Positions 17,066 through 24,044 of a stretch of 64,000 nt of DNA are shown here, one piece after another. The translations under genes and the position numbers were made by a program. Under the pieces are notes generated by a model. The model was given only the letters and a program-made list of their open reading frames with translations. It was not told where the DNA came from and made no database searches. Location: assembly GCF_001665625.1 (NCBI RefSeq), contig NZ_LZSY01000065.1:1-64000 (forward strand), written 5' to 3'. Numbering within the stretch: the stretch's first letter is position 1; each line of letters starts with the position of its first letter. Origin of the DNA: Mycolicibacterium peregrinum (lineage in GTDB: Bacteria; Actinomycetota; Actinomycetes; Mycobacteriales; Mycobacteriaceae).

Positions 17066-19063
17066 TCACTTGGACAACGGTGTTGCGAGGATTCGGGCGC
17101 CTAGAACGTCGGAGAGCAATTCGATGGCGTCGTGTTCGTCGTCGACGTCGTCGCGTGGTGGTGGGCCTGTAGACATCATCGCGTCGCGCCAGGCGGCGTG
17201 TTCCTCGGTGTGGTTGGTGCCGACGCTGGCTGGCGCACATCCACTTTCGGGGTCAGATAGGGCTGGCTGGGTGGTGCGTTGCTGTTCGCGGTCGTCGAGC
17301 CATTTGCGCCAGGCCGCGCGTTCGGCTTTGTGCCGGTCAAGACGGTCTTCGCGCAGCTGGTCGAGGTGGTGTTGTCGAGCGATGTCGTCGAGGCTGACGT
17401 GGCCGGCCGCGACTGCTCCCCACCCTGATTTGGTCAGCAGGCCGGCGATTTCGAGCGCTGTAACCATGGTGTCGCCGGTGGCGCGCGGTATCGCCGCGGC
17501 CGCGTACAGGTCGGTCTTCTTCGTCAATCCGTGATAGGCCACGAGCTCGTATACATTGCGGAGGTGGTGGCCGATCACGCTCCACGCTTCGTGAACTGCC
17601 TCCACCCGGGCCCGCTGCGCTCGGACTGGATCCGTAACTACGCGATTCTGGCTGGTCAGAGCGTAGACATCGGCCTCAGTGCCCAGAGCCTGGCGCACCA
17701 GGACGATCGGGGACCCTGGGCGCTCGCGTAGGTCGGCAAGCACTCGCCACACGCTGTCCTCGCTCAGAAGCCCTGAGCCGATCGAAAGAGTTCTACCCCC
17801 CACACCTACCAGCCAGGTCCCTGATCGTTGCTCACCGGCCACCAGAGCGTAGAAAGCCAGTGCTTGTAGGACCGCCCTGACCGTCCATCTCAACCTTTTT
17901 CCGGCGAACTCTGCATCTGCCCATGCCGTTGCGTTGGCGAGCCAGTCTCGAAGATTCTTCGGTCCGCGCCACCCCCGTGTGTTACCCCCCGGTGAGTATT
18001 TCTTGTCTTTGTGCCGCGGGGGAGAGGAATTTAGGACGTTGGTGATGTACCAGTGCTGGGCTTTGGTGAAGTCCCTCTCTAAGGCCGACTCGGCGCGGTG
18101 CTTGTAGCGGTCGTAGGCGTTGCCGAGACCGTTGTGCCAGCAGCCGCCGGGCTCGATGCGCTCGCGCAGATCGGCGATGCTGTAGCCGCGGGCGAACGCG
18201 TTGACGATCACCGACATACGGGCCTGGTGATTGGTTTCCCAGGTGAGGCGTTTGGGGTTCAAGACTCCGTAGGCGGCGAAGTCAGCGACGTCGGCTGGCA
18301 GTTCGTCGGTACGGCAGTAGGCCGGGGCCAACCGGACGTCGTCCCCAGTGCCTTCGAGAAAATCGGCGATGGAGGCCGTCGTGCGCACCGTCGCGGCCTC
18401 GGGCGCGGGTTGGGGGGATGGCTTGAATGCGCCGAGCAGCATCTGCAGTCGTGGCAGCAGGTCGGGGGCCGATCGGGTGGCGAAGGCCTCCACGGCGTCC
18501 TCGAGGCTGCCGTCGAGTTGGCGGTAGCCGCCGTTCTTGTCGGGTGATCCGGGCACGCTGATGCAGCCCTTCGCGGCGCCGGCCATGGGCGTGATGTCCA
18601 GTGTGGGAAGGCGGCTGGCGAGTAGTCGTACCAGCGCCTTCATTTCGTCACATGACGCGGTCGTGCCGATGGCCAGGGGAGCGATGAGGTGGCGGCCGCC
18701 GTTGGTCGACGAATCGGTAATGAATACACCACCGCATGAGCTGATCCATGCTGCAGCGGTATCGAGGTCGGCCTTGACCTGTTCGGTGCTGTGGTGCTTG
18801 GCGTCGAAGTCGAGCACCAGGACCTGAGTGCGTCCTTTGGTGTACAGATACACCGCCGCTGAGCGCCACGGCAGCGATTCGGTGAGCCTCCCTGTGTCCG
18901 AGAACTTCTCGGTATCGGCGTTGTACAGCCGCATTTGGGTGCGCCCGGGCGCCGCGATCAGCCGGGCTAGGCGTTTCCAGACTTCGTGGGGTGTGGGAGG
19001 TGGCGAGAGGGCCTGAATGGTTTGTCCGGGCAGGACGGCGGCGCTGCTCACCGAGCGGTCCAT
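17066..19063 (-). CDS. plasmid replication initiator with AEP primase-like domain
   Basis: A 665-residue protein. The N-terminal domain has the archaeo-eukaryotic primase signature: LVLDFDAKHH with Asp85 and Asp87, NGGRHLIAPL with His125, and a third acidic residue near Asp156 (LDITPM). The middle resembles primase-associated C-terminal helical domains. A basic segment (HKDKKYSPGGNTRGWRG) precedes a helical region with a probable winged helix (about 480-550). Such AEP-containing proteins are the Rep of many actinobacterial plasmids, so this is the best replication initiator candidate in the window. A 700-bp leader with a candidate antisense RNA lies upstream. Confidence 0.75.
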   Translation of the reverse strand: MDRSVSSAAVLPGQTIQALSPPPTPHEVWKRLARLIAAPGRTQMRLYNADTEKFSDTGRLTESLPWRSAAVYLYTKGRTQVLVLDFDAKHHSTEQVKADLDTAAAWISSCGGVFITDSSTNGGRHLIAPLAIGTTASCDEMKALVRLLASRLPTLDITPMAGAAKGCISVPGSPDKNGGYRQLDGSLEDAVEAFATRSAPDLLPRLQMLLGAFKPSPQPAPEAATVRTTASIADFLEGTGDDVRLAPAYCRTDELPADVADFAAYGVLNPKRLTWETNHQARMSVIVNAFARGYSIADLRERIEPGGCWHNGLGNAYDRYKHRAESALERDFTKAQHWYITNVLNSSPPRHKDKKYSPGGNTRGWRGPKNLRDWLANATAWADAEFAGKRLRWTVRAVLQALAFYALVAGEQRSGTWLVGVGGRTLSIGSGLLSEDSVWRVLADLRERPGSPIVLVRQALGTEADVYALTSQNRVVTDPVRAQRARVEAVHEAWSVIGHHLRNVYELVAYHGLTKKTDLYAAAAIPRATGDTMVTALEIAGLLTKSGWGAVAAGHVSLDDIARQHHLDQLREDRLDRHKAERAAWRKWLDDREQQRTTQPALSDPESGCAPASVGTNHTEEHAAWRDAMMSTGPPPRDDVDDEHDAIELLSDVLGARILATPLSK

Positions 19064-19285
19064 GAATTGGCCAGCCCCGGGCTGCTTTTGAGGTTAGGGC
19101 GCTGAATCTGAGGTGGTTGTGTCGTGTTCGTTGATGCTGTGGGGTGCGTGGTTTGGTCTTTCATCGGTCGTCCTCGACGGTTGGTCGAACCTGTTGTGGG
19201 CGTGGGCGTTTCGATTCGGGGCCCATCGCCGGAAGAGACCAGCTGCGAGGAGGAAGTCGGACAGCAACCAATTACGCGAGTCGTA

Positions 19286-19314
19286 TTGCGATCTCAACGG
19301 GTAGCGTCTACTCT
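19286..19314 (+). promoter_or_regulatory. promoter of the candidate antisense RNA
   Basis: TTGCGA at 19286-19291, a 17-bp spacer, and TACTCT at 19309-19314 form a good SigA-like promoter on the plus strand, pointing toward the terminators at 19368-19419. Start expected near 19321. Confidence 0.5.
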
Positions 19315-19367
19315 GAGACCAGACCTGGTAAGTCTTGGTTCCTCAGTGATGGGGGACCGAAATGAAT

Positions 19368-19387
19368 TCCGAGCCGCTAACTCGGTT
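19368..19387 (+). terminator. first hairpin of the antisense RNA
   Basis: CCGAG, a seven-base loop and CTCGG are followed by TTTTC. It is weak (five base pairs) and may instead be a kissing-loop structure of the RNA. Confidence 0.35.
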
Positions 19388-19397
19388 TTCACGTGAG

Positions 19398-19419
19398 CCC
19401 CGCCTCTGGCGGGGTTTTT
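19398..19419 (+). terminator. intrinsic terminator of the antisense RNA
   Basis: CCCCGCC (19398-19404), a TCT loop and GGCGGGG (19408-19414) run directly into TTTTT (19415-19419). This is the most canonical intrinsic terminator in the window and reads on the plus strand, opposite to rep. Confidence 0.75.
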
Positions 19420-19717
19420 GCGTTTCGGGCCTACTGTTCAGTTGTCACAAGTACGGATCGAGCCCCTCCTACTCGTTGTGCAGGCCAACGCTGGCATCCA
19501 CGTCGATGACAGCGAGCAAGGGGTGCGTCGAGATAGGGGCCCACACGGGTGTCCCCCCTTCCCTTGACCCATCGTGGTCGAACTATACAGCGAAAGCAAT
19601 CAGTGAACGCTGATTGTTCAGGTGCGTGAGTCGCGCCTGACTATAGGTGCGGGAGGGTGCACTGTGGTTTGTGATGAAACTGTGCTTGCGTCATACCGGG
19701 ATATTGGCATGCGAATA

Positions 19718-19753
19718 CGCGGTCTGACCGCAGCGACACGCGGTCAGACCGCG
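19718..19753. repeat. 14-bp inverted repeat made of two palindromes
   Basis: CGCGGTCTGACCGC and its exact inverse flank an eight-base spacer. Each arm is itself a GCGGTC-N-GACCGC palindrome, so the element offers two dyads about 22 bp apart. It lies between rep and a small RHH gene, where origin or relaxosome sites are common. No T-run follows, which argues against a simple terminator. Confidence 0.6.
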
Positions 19754-19783
19754 TCGTGAAGATGCGGTCGCTCTATTTGGCCG

Positions 19784-20011
19784 TCAGCTGGCCAAGCGGT
19801 CCTCAGGCTCGACAGCGGTCGGCAACGCACCCTTGGCCATGAGCAGAGCAGCGGTGCGCAGGAATGCAGCGGGCTTGAGGCCGGCGAGTTGGGCGGCCTC
19901 CCTGATGACTTTGCCTTCGTCATCGTTGAGGCGCACGTCGATCTTGTCGCCTCGCTGGCGGGTCTCCGAGCCCGACGATGAGCGGCGGCGTGTGGCTGCT
20001 GCGGTGGTCAT
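19784..20011 (-). CDS. small ribbon-helix-helix DNA-binding protein
   Basis: 75 residues: a basic N-terminus (TRRRSSSGSETRQRG) then KIDVRLNDDEGKVIREAAQL and GLKPAAFLRTAALLMAKG, the strand-helix-helix pattern of RHH proteins such as MobC-like or DUF1778-like factors. It is divergently transcribed from a winged-helix gene across a palindrome-rich 79-bp gap. A role in copy control, mobilisation or autoregulation is plausible; the inverted repeat at 19718-19753 is a candidate target. Confidence 0.7.
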   Translation of the reverse strand: MTTAAATRRRSSSGSETRQRGDKIDVRLNDDEGKVIREAAQLAGLKPAAFLRTAALLMAKGALPTAVEPEDRLAS

Positions 20012-20030
20012 TCGTCGCTCCGATCCCGGT

Positions 20031-20087
20031 TTCCAGTATCTACAATCCAGTTACTAGTTTCTAGATTCTAGAAAGTGGATACTGGAA
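20031..20087. promoter_or_regulatory. divergent operator with two inverted repeats
   Basis: TTCCAGTATC (20031-20040) is exactly inverted at 20078-20087. Within it lies TTTCTAGATTCTAGAAA (20058-20074), a perfect 8-1-8 palindrome that ends 17 bp before the winged-helix start at 20091. The whole gap between the two small regulators is thus filled with dyads, strongly suggesting repression by one or both products. Confidence 0.65.
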
Positions 20088-20090
20088 GAC

Positions 20091-20381
20091 GTGGATGCGA
20101 CACGCGTTAGCGAACTGCTTTTCGGCCGTAAGTGCCGGCTAGCGGTCGCGGCGTGGGTGCTCAACAATCCCAAGGATCGGTTCTTCCAGTCAGAGCCACG
20201 CGGAATCGAACATGCGTCACCGACGAATATCCGCGACGAGCTGGCTCGACTGGTCGAGCTTGGCATGCTCGACATTGAACGTCCCGACGACTCGCGCCGG
20301 ATCTACTACGTCCGCACCACCAGCCCGCTATGGGACATCATCGCGGCCGCGCTGCAGGCAATCGACTCCGACTGGCTCTGA
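20091..20381 (+). CDS. winged-helix transcriptional regulator
   Basis: 96 residues with a compact winged-helix pattern: helix RVSELLFGRKCRLAVAAWVL, recognition region SPTNIRDELARLVELGMLDI, and the wing RPDDSRRIYYVRT. No metal or ligand motif is seen. It closely follows the operator 20031-20087 and precedes the ESX block by about 100 bp, so it could regulate itself, the divergent RHH gene, or the ESX operon. Confidence 0.75.
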   Translation: MDATRVSELLFGRKCRLAVAAWVLNNPKDRFFQSEPRGIEHASPTNIRDELARLVELGMLDIERPDDSRRIYYVRTTSPLWDIIAAALQAIDSDWL

Positions 20382-20477
20382 GGCTCTCGGCACCACGGCC
20401 CCCTTGCGCGCAGTGAACCGATGCAGCACACTGGGCAATGAGTGAACACTAGTTGCGCAGCCGTTTGGAGGGTTCCG

Positions 20478-20792
20478 GTGTCGGGAAACGAAATCTCACT
20501 TGATCAAGATCAGGCCGCAGCCGCTGCTGCTCAGTGGCGCGAGTACGCCGATCAGGTCGAAACCCATGGACGTAGCCGCCACGTCCCACCAGAGATGTTG
20601 CGCAGCATGCTCGGCGATGTCTACGACGACTACATCCAGTCCAAGCAGAGCGAGTACAGCGCTCGCGAGAGCGCGTATGCCCGGGTTGCCGCGCAGACAC
20701 GCTCGCACGCTGACAAGCTCGACAACACCAACCGCATCCTTACCGAGGGCGACGAAAATGCCGCGGCCAGTTTTGGCGCTCTGATCGATTGA
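20478..20792 (+). CDS. EspC/WXG100-like ESX substrate candidate
   Basis: 104 residues, entirely helical, with the length and hairpin pattern of EspC- or Esx-type secreted proteins. It contains YSARE, a match to the YxxxD/E export signal, after the predicted turn, and ends DNTNRILTEGDENAAASFGA, an ending also seen in the Esx-like protein at 37432. I chose GTG 20478, preceded by GGAGGG with a five-base gap, over ATG 20442. First gene of the ESX accessory block. Confidence 0.6.
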   Translation: MSGNEISLDQDQAAAAAAQWREYADQVETHGRSRHVPPEMLRSMLGDVYDDYIQSKQSEYSARESAYARVAAQTRSHADKLDNTNRILTEGDENAAASFGALID

Positions 20793-20831
20793 CCTTCGAT
20801 GGTCAAATAGAAGAAGCGTTTGGGGGACACG

Positions 20832-22580
20832 GTGATCCAGGTTGATGACGACGGTTTGGCCCGCGACGGCGCTGGCCTGTGCTCGTCGGCGCAGCCAGGA
20901 CCTTCGGGCGTTTCCTGTGCTCCTGCGGCCGAGGACGCGACCTCCGTCGCGATGGCGGGCCTGCTCAACGGATGGAACGCAACGGTGTCTGCATTGCTCG
21001 ACCATGCTGCGAAGCACCGAGAGATCGGTGGTATCGCGGTAGCAGGCTCGGGACGCACGATCGCCGCTGCGGATGAAGAGAATGCCGCGGCCATCCGGTC
21101 CGTCGTCGGCGGTGCCAGTGCGCCCGCACCGAGCGCCAGTGCGCCAGCCGACGTTCCGATGATCGCGCCGCCGTCGTTGCCGGCCCTGCCCTTCCTGCCG
21201 GGTGCTCCGCCACCGATGACAGGTGAGCAGATCGCGCAGTACGTGCACGGTGGTCCGGGTGCCGACAGCGTGCGCAACCTGGCCAGTTCGTGGCGTTCGT
21301 CTGTAGCACCTGCAGTGAGCAAGACCGCTGACGAGACCTACCGATATGCCGCCGAAGTTGATCAGCATTGGGAGGACGACGGACGCCAGCAGGCGGGAGC
21401 CAACGTGTTTGAACACGCTGAATGGCTGTCTTCACCGATGCATGATCACGTCATCGCCTTAGCCGATCGCGCCGACGAGTACGCCTCGCACATCGATGAG
21501 TTGCGCAACGCGACCCCCACACCCGAGGAGTTCAGCGAGCTGCGCAACCAGGTGAACAACGGGATGGCCATTTATCGGGCCAGTAACGGTTTGAATGCCG
21601 CTCCGCTGGTCGCTGCCACGGCGAAGTTGGCCGAGAAACAAGGCCAGGCCATCGATGCCTACACCACCTACACCGCGGCTGCCTCCACAACCGCGGGGTC
21701 GGCACCTACACCGCCGCCGCCGGCACCGGCGATTGTTCGGGGCGGGCCGATCCAGAGCATGCATTCGTCGAAGTCCCCGGGGGCACCGAAAGATCCGAAG
21801 GACGACAAGGTCGCCAGTTCGGCCGGCACGGAGGACGGCCCAGGCGCTGGCGGAAAGGATCCGCTTTCTGATGTGGCGGGCAAGGCTGTCGCATCGGATG
21901 CTGCTGTCCCGCCGGGCACGCCCGAAGGCGTGGCCGCTGCAGCTACACCCACCACGGCGCCGGGTATGGCAGCCAATGTGGCAGGCACGATCGTTGGGGC
22001 GATCACCGGGACTGCCAGCCAACTCGCCGGGGGGCTCCCGGGCTCTGGCGGCGGCTCCATGCTTCCGAACGCGCTGTCTGGACTGTCGTCCGCATTGCCC
22101 GCCATGACTGGCGGTATGCCGCAGTCGGGATCCCCGTCGATGCCCTCGGATATGGGTGCTGGCGGTGGATCGCCCAGTGATGATCTCGGGCTCGACGATT
22201 TCGGCACTGGTGGGACCACTCCAGCCTCCAGCGGCGGCCCAGGCGGCGGGGGCGGCGCGCCGGTCTCTGGCGCTGGGCCAGCCGTCGGCTACGCCAGCCC
22301 GGTGAGTGCTGCACCTGCACCGCCTATCAGCGCGGCCTCAACACCAGGGGTTGCGACGGGCTCGGCCGGTGGCCCGATGGGAGGGATGTTCCCGCCCATG
22401 ATGGGCGGCTTGGGCGGCGACGGGGCAGCGGCAGAACGCAATAAGGACAACGATCGCCGGGTGGTGTTGCGTCCGGCAGCCAACAGCGAGCCAGTTTTCG
22501 GCGCGGTGGAGCGGAAGCGGTCAACCCGGCGAGCATCGTCGGCGGCCTCAGAGAAGGGGAACAATGACAACAACGACTGA
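20832..22580 (+). CDS. ESX-associated protein with helical head and Gly/Pro-rich tail
   Basis: 582 residues. Residues 1-90 form a helical WXG100-like unit (GLLNGWNATVSALLDHAAKH). Residues about 130-290 form a second helical domain with a heptad pattern. The rest is a low-complexity Pro, Gly, Ala and Ser tail, typical of ESX substrates such as EspB or PPE-like proteins. GTG 20832 (GGGGG five bases upstream) is preferred over TTG 20820. It overlaps the next gene by 17 bases. Probably secreted; not assigned to a named protein. Confidence 0.6.
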   Translation: MIQVDDDGLARDGAGLCSSAQPGPSGVSCAPAAEDATSVAMAGLLNGWNATVSALLDHAAKHREIGGIAVAGSGRTIAAADEENAAAIRSVVGGASAPAPSASAPADVPMIAPPSLPALPFLPGAPPPMTGEQIAQYVHGGPGADSVRNLASSWRSSVAPAVSKTADETYRYAAEVDQHWEDDGRQQAGANVFEHAEWLSSPMHDHVIALADRADEYASHIDELRNATPTPEEFSELRNQVNNGMAIYRASNGLNAAPLVAATAKLAEKQGQAIDAYTTYTAAASTTAGSAPTPPPPAPAIVRGGPIQSMHSSKSPGAPKDPKDDKVASSAGTEDGPGAGGKDPLSDVAGKAVASDAAVPPGTPEGVAAAATPTTAPGMAANVAGTIVGAITGTASQLAGGLPGSGGGSMLPNALSGLSSALPAMTGGMPQSGSPSMPSDMGAGGGSPSDDLGLDDFGTGGTTPASSGGPGGGGGAPVSGAGPAVGYASPVSAAPAPPISAASTPGVATGSAGGPMGGMFPPMMGGLGGDGAAAERNKDNDRRVVLRPAANSEPVFGAVERKRSTRRASSAASEKGNNDNND

Positions 22581-22965
22581 TGCGCGGCTGCAAGCCCTCG
22601 ATGACATGCTCGACGCGGTGTACGAATGGCAGGAAAAGGCTGACGCTTTCATCGCGACCGGTGACGACGACGATCCTGTGATCGCCACCCACGATTCGCG
22701 TGGGAAGTTGCTCGAGCTTTATGTGCGGCCCGGGCTGTTGCATGAGCTCACTGTCGATGAGCTCGATGAGGAGATCAACGCCGCGATCGCGAAGAACGCA
22801 GCTAGGGCCCACGCCGGCCTAATGAGAATCTCTGAGGAGTTCTTGTCGAAATGGACCGACATCCCTAAGCATCTTGCCCAACACCCTGTCGCTGTTCGAA
22901 TGGCCGACGCGTTGGCGGCTGCGACGGGTTCGCAGTCTCAGCCGCGGCAGACAGGACGGGCATAG
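22564..22965 (+). CDS. YbaB/EbfC-like ESX-associated protein
   Basis: 133 residues. The pattern of a long N-terminal helix, beta hairpin (VIATHDSRGKLLELYVRPG) and helix (TVDELDEEINAAIAKNAARA) is that of the YbaB fold found in EspL-like proteins of ESX-1 loci. Such proteins are thought to stabilise partner substrates. It is coupled to the gene upstream by overlap and followed within four bases by another small gene. Confidence 0.55.
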   Translation: MTTTTDARLQALDDMLDAVYEWQEKADAFIATGDDDDPVIATHDSRGKLLELYVRPGLLHELTVDELDEEINAAIAKNAARAHAGLMRISEEFLSKWTDIPKHLAQHPVAVRMADALAAATGSQSQPRQTGRA

Positions 22966-22969
22966 CCCT

Positions 22970-23320
22970 ATGCCTGCCGTGGCACATTCCTCATCGGGAT
23001 CGGGTGACTACGTCAAGATCGAACCCGAAAGTTTCGCAGCCTCTGTTGCGGTCACCGCCAGTCGCACAGCAGCAGCCGCAGCCGAGGGCGGCAGCGGGGT
23101 TGTTTGCGATGCTGCATCAGCTGCAGCGAACGTCGCTGCCGATCGAATCTCCGGTGCGATCACGGCCGCTACTGCGCCATGGGGCGCTGATGGGACCGCC
23201 TTCTTCGCTGCCCTCGCCGCAGGCGGTGCCAAGCATGAGTCGGCAAGCACAGTAACGACAGCAGAGTTAACTACACAGGATGCTGAGTCGGCAGGGCAGA
23301 TTAGATCAGTGACCGTCTGA
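22970..23320 (+). CDS. small Ala-rich ESX-associated protein
   Basis: 116 residues, helical and Ala/Ser-rich, with the size of PE or EspC-like substrates. It has YVKIE near the N-terminus but no PE motif. I chose ATG 22970, four bases after the preceding stop; an in-frame extension to 22874 is Arg-rich and overlaps the upstream gene in another frame. Function unknown; probably a substrate. Confidence 0.5.
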   Translation: MPAVAHSSSGSGDYVKIEPESFAASVAVTASRTAAAAAEGGSGVVCDAASAAANVAADRISGAITAATAPWGADGTAFFAALAAGGAKHESASTVTTAELTTQDAESAGQIRSVTV

Positions 23321-23404
23321 TCGGTGTGAGCGCCCAGAATAACTGCAGGCCAAGGAGGCAGTTCCGGCATAGACTGACATTCACAAGCAGGGGAGGATCT
23401 GAAA

Positions 23405-24034
23405 GTGACTTCTACACCAGCAATGGCGTCGGTGACGACGAGCTACGGGCCTGCCTACGCGCCGCCCGCGCAGGTGCCCTACGGCTCAGCGCCGGCATAC
23501 GGCGCTGGCGGTGCCCCGACTCCGCAGCCGACGCCCCCACCTCCTTCCCCTGGCGGGTCCCCTGATGGCGGTAAGCGCAAGACCATCGGCCGAATCGCGA
23601 TGTTGGTCGCAGCGATTCTGATTGCCGGACTCGTTGGCGGCATCTTGGGTGCAGTGATCGTCAGCCGCACCTCAACGAACCCTGCACCTGTAGATCAGCC
23701 AGTCACGCCGACGTATTCAGCGAGCACGATTCAGGCACAGAACATTCAGCTATGCACGGCCTACGCCACCATCAACAGCTCAATGCCCAGCCCTGCCGAG
23801 AATGGCATGCAGGTCCTTCCAGGAGCGAACGGCTTACGACTCGCACTAAATGAGAACCCGGCGGCATCACCCGAGATTCGGTCAGCTATCTCTGATGTCA
23901 TCGGTCAGTTTGACGCCATGATCGCAGCCTTTGGGAAGGTGCGTACTCGCGGCTTGGCAGAGCCTCCGCACTACGACTCCGAACGCGCGCAACAGATTTC
24001 AGACCGCGCGTGGGACGTCTGCCAGCTCGGATAG
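23405..24034 (+). CDS. membrane protein with Pro-rich cytosolic N-terminus
   Basis: 209 residues: a Pro/Tyr/Gly-rich N-terminus (about 1-55), one transmembrane helix at about 62-85 (IAMLVAAILIAGLVGGILGA), and an extracytoplasmic helical domain with two Cys (LCTAY and DVCQLG) that could form a disulfide. GTG 23405 follows GGGGAGG. This architecture is common in mycobacterial ESX-associated membrane proteins. Function unknown. Confidence 0.6.
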   Translation: MTSTPAMASVTTSYGPAYAPPAQVPYGSAPAYGAGGAPTPQPTPPPPSPGGSPDGGKRKTIGRIAMLVAAILIAGLVGGILGAVIVSRTSTNPAPVDQPVTPTYSASTIQAQNIQLCTAYATINSSMPSPAENGMQVLPGANGLRLALNENPAASPEIRSAISDVIGQFDAMIAAFGKVRTRGLAEPPHYDSERAQQISDRAWDVCQLG

Positions 24035-24044
24035 GTGAAGAACT

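Larger units (their letters stand above)
19321..19419 (+). ncRNA. candidate antisense RNA to the rep leader
   Basis: A transcript of about 100 bases would run from the promoter at 19286-19314 to two terminator-like hairpins. No coding frame is evident. It lies opposite the presumed leader of the rep mRNA, whose candidate promoter on the minus strand is TATAGT (complement of 19582-19587) with GTTCAC 15 bases upstream. Countertranscripts of this size control copy number on many plasmids by base-pairing with the rep leader. The inference rests on position and signals only. Confidence 0.45.

Noticed and set aside
16965..17240. 91-residue minus-strand frame next to the primase gene
   Set aside because: Very Arg-rich and overlaps the 3' end of the primase gene in another frame; a shadow.
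22874..22969. Longer start for the small gene at 22970
   Set aside because: The 32 extra residues are Arg/Trp-rich shadows of the YbaB-like gene.
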